Shown piece by piece: positions 56,401 to 64,000 of a DNA stretch of 64,000 nt. The DNA comes from Symsagittifera roscoffensis (lineage: Eukaryota > Xenacoelomorpha > Acoela > Convolutidae). Both the position numbers and the translations under genes were made by a program. The notes beneath the pieces are model-generated. The model did not search any database and was not told where the DNA came from. It saw only the letters and a list, made by a program, of their open reading frames with translations. The DNA is taken from contig NC_087070.1 of assembly GCF_963678635.1 (NCBI RefSeq), positions 10,634,539-10,698,538 on the forward strand. The letters run 5' to 3'. Position 1 is the first letter of the stretch. Every line of letters begins with the position of its first letter.

Positions 56401-59400
56401 AGCACAGTAGAGATAGATACCTCGTGCACGGACGAATTATACCAGGAGCTCAGTCGAAACATACTTTGAGCACGGTCGAAACATATTTGAGCACAGTCGA
56501 AACATACCTTGTACACATTCGAAACATACTTTGAGCACAGTCGATTTATACCTCGAGCACAGTCGAAATATACCTTGAGCACGGTCGAAACATACCTTGA
56601 GCACAATCGAGATGTATACCTCGAGCACGATCGAAACATACCTTGTGCACGGTCGAAATATACCTCGAGCACATTCGAAAAATACCTTGAGCACGGTCGA
56701 AACATACCTTGAGCACAGTCGAGATACATACCTTGAACACAGTCGAAACATACCTTGCGCACGGTCGAATTATACCTTGATCACATTCAAAACATACATT
56801 GAGCACAGTCGAATCATACCTCGAGCATAGTCGAATTATACCTTGAGCACGGTCGAAACATACCTTGAGCACAGTCGAAACATACCTTGAGCAGAATCGA
56901 AACATACCTTGCGCACGGTCGAATTATACCTCGAGCACATTCGAAACATACATTGAGCACAGTCGAGATACATACCTCGAGCACAATCGAAACAAACCTT
57001 GAGCACAGTAGAGATAGATACCTCGTGCACGGACGAATTATACCAGGAGCTCAGTCGAAACATACTTTGAGCACGGTCGAAACATATTTGAGCACAGTCG
57101 AAACATACCTTGTACACATTCGAAACATACTTTGAGCACAGTCGATTTATACCTCGAGCACAGTCGAAATATACCTTGAGCACGGTCGAAACATACCTTG
57201 AGCACAATCGAGATGTATACCTCGAGCACGATCGAAACATACCTTGTGCACGGTCGAAATATACCTCGAGCACATTCGAAAAATACCTTGAGCACGGTCG
57301 AAACATACCTTGAGCACAGTCGAGATACATACCTTGAACACAGTCGAAACATACCTTGAGCACGGTCGAAACATACCTTGAGCACATTCGAAACATACCT
57401 TGAGCACAGTCGAATTATACCTCGAGCGCAGTCGAAAGATACCTTGAGCACGGTCGAAACATATCTTGAGCACAGTCTAGGTGCATACCTTGAGCACGGT
57501 CGAAACATGCCTCGAGCAAGGTCGATTTATACCTCGAGCACGGTCGAAACATTCCTCGAGCATAGTCAAAAGATACCTTGAGCACAGTCGAAACATACCT
57601 TCCGCACGGTCGAATGTTACCTCGAGCACATTCGAAACATACCTTGAGTACAGTCGAATCATACCTCGAGCATAGTCGAAACATACCTTGAGCACGGTCG
57701 AAACATACCTTGAGCACATTCGAAACATACCTTGAGCACAGTCGAATTATACCTCGACCACAGTCGAATTATACCTTGAGCACAGTCGAAACATACCTTG
57801 AGCACAGTCAAGATACAAAACTTGAGCACGGTCGAAACAAGCCTCGAGCACGATCGAATTATACCTCGAGCACGGTCGAAACATACCTTGAGCACATTCG
57901 AAACATACCTTGAGCACAGTCAAAATATACCTTGAGCACAGTCGAAACATACCTTCCGCACGGTCGAATTTTACCTCGAGCACAGTCAAAACATACCTTG
58001 AGCACAGTCGAAACATGCCTTCCGCACGGTCGAATTTTACCTCGAGCACAGTCGAAACATACATTGAGCACAATCGAGATACATACCTCGAGCACAACCG
58101 AAACATACCTTGAGCACAGTAGAGATATATACCTCGAGAACGGTCGAAGTATACCTCGAGCTCAGTCGAAACATACCCTGAGCAGAGTCGAGATACAGAC
58201 CTCAAGCACATTCGAAACATACCTTGAGCACAGTCGAATCATACCTCGAGCATGGTCGAAACATACCTTGAGCACGGTCGAAACATGCCTTGAGCACAGT
58301 CGACATACATACCTTGAGCACGGTCGAAACATACCTTGAGCACATTCGAAACATACCTTGAGCACAGTCGAATTATACCTCGAGCGCAACCGAAAGATAC
58401 CTTGAGCATGGTCGAAACATACCTTGAGCACAGTCTAGGTGCATACCTTGAGCACGGTCGAAACATGCCTCGAGCAAGGTCGATTTATACCTCGAGCACG
58501 GTCGAAGCATTCCTCGAGCATAGTCAAAAGATACCTTGAGCACAGTCGAAACATACCTTCCGCACGGTCGAATGTTATCTCGAGCACATTCGAAACATAC
58601 ATTGAGCACAGTAGAGATATATACCTCGAGCACGGTCGAAATATACCCGAGCTCAGTCGAAACATACTTTGAGCACGGTCGAAACATACTTTGAGCACAG
58701 TCGAAAAATACCTTTACCACAGTCGAAATATACCTTCCGCACGGTCGAATTGTGCCTCGAGCACATTCGAAACACAACTTGAGCGCAGTCGAGATACACA
58801 CCTCAAGCACATTGGAAACATAACTTGAGCAACGTCGAATTATACCTCGAGCACAGTCGAAACATAACTTGAGCACAGTCGAAACATACCTTGAGATTAG
58901 TCGAAACATACCTTGAGCACAGTCGAAATATATCTTCCGCACGGTCGAATTGTACCTCGAGCACAGTCGAAACATACCTTGAACACAGTCGAATTATACC
59001 TTGAGCACAGTCGAAACATACATTGAGCACAGTCGAGATACATACCTAGAGCACAATCGAAACATACCTTGAGCACAGTCGAAACATACCTTCCGCACAG
59101 TCGAATTATACCTCGAGCACAGTCGAAACATACCTTGAGCACAGTCGAAACATACATTGAGCACAGTCGACATACATACCTCGAGCACAATCGAAACATA
59201 CCTTGAGCACAGTAGAGATATATACCTCGAGCACCGTCAAATTATAACTCGAGCTCAGTCGAAACATACTTTGAGCACGGTCGAAACATACCTTGAGCAC
59301 AGTCGAAACATACCTTGAGCACAGTCGAAACATGCCTTGCGGACGGTCGAATTATACCTCGAGCACATTCGAAACACACCTTGAGCACAGTCGAGATACA

Positions 59401-62400
59401 TACCTTAAGCACGGTCGAAACATGCCTTGCGCACGGTCGAATTATACCTCGAGCTTGGTCGAAACATACCTTGCGAACGGTAGAATGATACCTCGAGCAC
59501 AGTCGAAACATACCTTGAGCACGGTCGAAAAATACCTTGAGCACAGTCGAGTTACATCACCTGAGCACGGTCGAAACATAACTTGAGCCCAGTCGAAACA
59601 TACCTTGAGCACGGTCGAAACATACCTCGAGCACGGTCGAAATATACCATGAGCAGGCTCGAATTATACTCGAGCGCGGTCGAAACATGCCTTGAGCACA
59701 GTCGAGATGCATACCTCGAGCACGGTCGAATTATACCTCGAGCACAGTCGAAAAATACCTTGAGAACGGTCGAAACATACCTTGAGCACACTCGAGATAC
59801 ATACCTTGAACACAGTCGAAACATACCTTGAGCACAGTAGAGATACATACCTCGAGCACGGTCGAAATATACCATGAGCAGGCTCGAATTATACTCGAGC
59901 ACGGTCGAAACATGCCTTGAGCACAGTCGAGTTGCATACCTCGAGCACGGTCGAATTATACCTCGAGCACAGTCGAAAAATACCTTGAGAACGGTCGAAA
60001 CATACTTTGAGCACGGTCGAAACATACCTTGTGCACAGTCGAAACTTACCTTGAGCACAGTCGAAACATACCTTGAGCACAGTCGAAACATACCTTGAGC
60101 AGAGTCGAAACATACCTCGCTCACGGTCGAACTATACCTCGAGCACATTCGAAACATACCTTGAGCACAGTCGAATTATACCTCGAGCACAGTCGAAACA
60201 TAACTTGAGCACAGTCGAAACATATCTTGAGCACAGCCGGAACATACCTTGAGCACAGTCTAAACATACCTTCCGCACGATCTAATTATACCTCGAGCAC
60301 AGTGGAAACATACCTTGAGCACAGTCGAAACATACATTGAGCACAGTCGTGATACATATCTCGAGCACAATCGAAATATACCATGAGCACAGTCGAAACA
60401 TACCTCGAGCACAGTCGAAACATACCTTGAGCACAGTCGAAACATACCTTGAGCACAGTCGAACCATACATTGAGCACAGTCGTGATACATACCTCGAGC
60501 ACAATCAAAACATACCTTGAGCACAGTAGAGATATATACCTTGAGCACGGTCGAATTATACCTCTAGCTCAGTCGAAACATACTTTGAGCACGGTCGAAA
60601 CATACCTTGAGCACAGTCGAAACATACCTTGAGCACAGTCGAAACATACCTTGAGCACAGTCGAAAGATACCTTGCGCTCGGTCGAATTATACCTCGAGC
60701 ACATTCAAAACACACCTTGAGCACAGTCGAGATACATACCTTGAGCACGGTCGAAACATGCCTTGCGCACGGTCGAATTATACCTCGAGCTCGGTGGAAA
60801 CATACCTTGCGAACGGTCGAATTATACCTCGAGCACAGTCGAAACATACCTTGAGCACGGTCGAAATATACCTTGAGCACAGTCGAGTTACATACCCTGA
60901 GCACGGTCGAAACATAACTTGAGCACAGTCGAAACATACTTTGAGCACGGTCGAAACATACCTCGAGCACGGTCGAACTATACCACGAGCAGGCTCGAAT
61001 TGTACTCGAGCACGGTCGAAACATGCCTTGAGCACAGTCGAGATGCATACCTCGAGCACGGCCGAAATATACCTCGAGCACAGTCGAAAAAAAACTTGAG
61101 CACGGTCGAAACATACCTTGAGCACAGTCGAAACATACCTTGAGCACAGTCGAAACATACCTTGAGCACAGTCGAAAGATACCTTGCGCTCGGTCGAATT
61201 ATACCTCGAGCACATTCAAAACACACCTTGAGCACAGTCGAGATACATACCTTGAGCACGGTCGAAACATGCCTTGCGCACGGTCGAATTATACCTCGAG
61301 CTCGGTGGAAACATACCTTGCGAACGGTCGAATTATACCTCGAGCACAGTCGAAACATACCTTGAGCACGGTCGAAATATACCTTGAGCACAGTCGAGTT
61401 ACATACCCTGAGCACGGTCGAAACATAACTTGAGCACAGTCGAAACATACTTTGAGCACGGTCGAAACATACCTCGAGCACGGTCGAACTATACCACGAG
61501 CAGGCTCGAATTGTACTCGAGCACGGTCGAAACATGCCTTGAGCACAGTCGAGATGCATACCTCGAGCACGGCCGAAATATACCTCGAGCACAGTCGAAA
61601 AAAAACTTGAGCACGGTCGAAACATACCTTGAGCACAGTCGAAATATACCTTGAGCACGGTAGAGATATATACTTCGAGCACGAACGAATTATACCTCCA
61701 GCTCAGTCGAAATATACTTTGAGCCCGGTCGAAACATACCTTGAGCACAGTCGAAACATACCTTGAGCACATTCGAAACATACCTTGAGCACAGTCGAAT
61801 TATACATCGTGCACAGTCGAAACATACCTTGAGCACGGTAGAAACATACCTTGAGCACAGTCGAGATACATACCTTGAGCATGGTCGAAACATGCCTCGA
61901 GCACGGTCAAATTATTCCTCGAGCACGGTCGAAAAATTTCTCGAGCACGGTCGAAAGATACCTTGAGCACAGTCGAAACATACCTTGAGCACAGTCGAAA
62001 CATACCTTCCGCACGGTCGAATTGTACCTCGAGCACATTCGAAACATACATTGAGCACAGTCGAGATACATACCTCGAGCACAATCGAAACATAACTTGA
62101 GCACAGTAGAGATATATACATCGAGCACGGTCGATTTATACCTCGAGCTCAGTTGAAATATACTTTGAGCACGGTCGAAACATACCTTGAGCACAGTCGA
62201 AACATACCTTGAGCACAGTCGAAACAAACCTTGAGCACGGTAGAAACATACCTTGAGCACAGTCGAATTATACCTCGAGCACAGTCGAAACATACCTTGA
62301 GCACGTTCGAAATATACCTTGAGCACAGTCGAGATACATACCTTGAGCCTGGTCGAAACATACCTTGAGCTAATTCGAAACATACCTTGAGCACAGTCGA

Positions 62401-64000
62401 ATTATACCTCGAGCACAGTCGAATTATACGTTGAGCACAGTCGAAACATACCTTGAGCACAGTCGAGATACAAAACTTGAGCACGGTCGAAACATGCCTC
62501 GAGCACCATCGAATTATACCTCGAGCACGGTCGAAACATTCCTCGAGCACAGTCGAAACATACCTTGAGCACAGTCGAAACATACCTTGAGCAAAGTCGA
62601 AACATACTTTCCGCACGGTCGAATTATACCTCGAGCACTTTCGAAACATACATTGAGCACAGTCGTGATACATAACTCGAGCACAATCGAAACATAACTT
62701 GAGCACAGTAGAGATATATACATCGAGCACGGTCGATTTATACCTCGAGCTCAGTTGAAATATACTTTGAGCACGGTCAAAACATACCTTGAGCACAGTC
62801 GAAACATACCTTGAGTACAGTCGAGACAAACCCTGCTTGCGCATGGTCGAATTATACTTCGAGCACTTTCGAAAACACCTTGAGCACAGTCCAGATACAT
62901 ACCTCAAAAACATTCGAAACATACCTTAAGCACAGTCGAATTATACCTCGAGCACAGTCGAAACATACCTTGAGCACGTTCGAAATATACCTTGAGCACA
63001 GTAGAGATATATACATCGAGCACAGTCGAATTATACCTCGAGCACAGTCGAATTATACCTTGAACACAGTCGAAACATACCTTGAGCACAATCGAGATAC
63101 AAAACTTGAGCACGGTCGAAACATGCCTCGAGCACCATCGAATTATACCTCGAGCACGGTCGAAACATTCCTCGAGCACAGTCGAAACATAGCTTGAGCA
63201 CAGTCGAAACATACCTTGAGCAAAGTCGAAACATACTTTCCGCACGGTCGAATTATACCTCGAGCACTTTCGAAACAATCATTGAGCACAGTCGAAACAT
63301 ACCTTGAGCACAGTCGAAACATACATTGAGCACAGTCGTGATACATACCTCGAGCACAATCGAAACATACCTTGAGCACAGTCGAATTATACCTCGAGCA
63401 CAGTCGAAACATACCTTGAGCACAGTCGGAACATACCTTGAGCACAGTCGAAACATACATTGAGCACAGTCGTGATACATACCTCGAGCACAATCGAAAC
63501 ATACCTTGAGCACAGTAGAGATATATACCTTGAGCACGGTCGAATTATACCTCTAGCTCAGTCGAAACATACTTTGAGCACGGTCGAAACATACCTTGAA
63601 CACAGTCGAAACATACCTTGAGCACAGTCGTAACATACCTTGCGCACGGTCGAGTTATACCTCGAGCATATTCGAAACACACCTTGAGCGCAGTCGAGAT
63701 ACATACCTCAAGCATATTCGAAACATACCTTGAGCACAGTCGAATTATACCTCGAGCACAGTCGAAACATACCTTGAGCACAGTCGAAACATACCTTGAG
63801 CACAGTCGAAACATACATTGAGCACAGTCGTGATACATACCTCGAGCACAATCGAAACATACCTTGAGCACAGTAGAGATATATACCTTGAGCACGGTCG
63901 AATTATACCTCTAGCTCAGTCGAAACATACTTTGAGCACGGTCGAAACATACCTTGAACACAGTCGAAACATACCTTGAGCACAGTCGTAACATACCTTG
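44421..64000. repeat. Minisatellite block 3, runs off the window
   Basis: Around 19.6 kb of head-to-tail units: 22 bp types (CCTTGAGCACAGTCGAAACATA and the GAATTATA form) and a 24 bp type (GAGATACATA form), in irregular order, roughly 870 units. Higher-order duplications include 1810 bp (49741/51551), about 1187 bp (52148/53335), 515 bp (54048/54563), 601 bp (56286/56887), 511 bp (60651/61162) and 862 bp (45384/46246). Units lack stops in every frame, so long reading frames occur on both strands. They are not called as genes. Confidence 0.92.

Noticed and set aside
44479-63895. Dozens of reading frames of 60-267 codons on both strands in the minisatellite
   Set aside because: They all derive from the same stop-free 22/24 bp units, overlap each other in opposite strands and shift with unit length. 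No independent coding signal.
35966-64000. CRISPR array
   Set aside because: Short repeats are present, but they are head-to-tail without unique spacers, units are diverged, and the DNA is eukaryotic.

Overview
The window is eukaryotic DNA, most probably from an invertebrate metazoan. It is AT-rich, has spliceosomal GT-AG introns, carries two host genes broken into short exons, is crowded with transposable elements, and ends in a very long minisatellite. Nothing prokaryotic was seen (no operons with ribosome binding sites, no CRISPR). The species cannot be named from sequence alone.

Host genes: two genes lie head to tail on the + strand. Gene 1 (exons from 2777 to 29180, 5' end outside the window or not recognised) and gene 2 (29433 to 35123, with a signal peptide) appear to be paralogues. 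They share a short LMIRNM motif in equivalent exons, similar intron phases near the 3' end, and similar exon order. Both look like secreted or lumenal glycoproteins of a family I do not recognise.

Mobile elements: the introns of gene 1 hold (i) several copies of a ~500 bp repeat ending in GAGCAGTCTTGT, (ii) a 132 bp fold-back palindrome, (iii) MITEs with terminal inverted repeats and 8-10 bp target duplications, (iv) an 8.36 kb LTR element (9512-17873, minus strand) and (v) a 6.13 kb Ty3/gypsy retrotransposon (19317-25445 or 25446, minus strand) with identical LTRs but broken gag-pol. The 9512 element is the most unusual object. It has 410 bp LTRs and a primer-binding-like site but no recognisable gag or pol. 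Instead it carries an overlapping cluster: an ATG-less reading frame, a large envelope-like membrane glycoprotein, a Ser/Pro/Thr-rich ORF, and a fourth ORF of 306 codons followed at once by a consensus splice donor. A second, internally deleted copy (37897-43565, + strand, 4 bp target duplication GTTG) confirms the boundaries and the ORF order.

Right end: from about 35.97 kb, interrupted by non-repeat DNA and by the second LTR-element copy, the window is a diverged 22/24 bp minisatellite (unit about CCTTGAGCACAGTCGAAACATA). It runs off the end at 64000 and shows nested higher-order duplications of about 0.5, 0.6, 0.86, 1.19 and 1.81 kb. The first array block is bracketed by a 20 bp inverted repeat. 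The many long reading frames in this region are a by-product of stop-free repeat units and are not called as genes.
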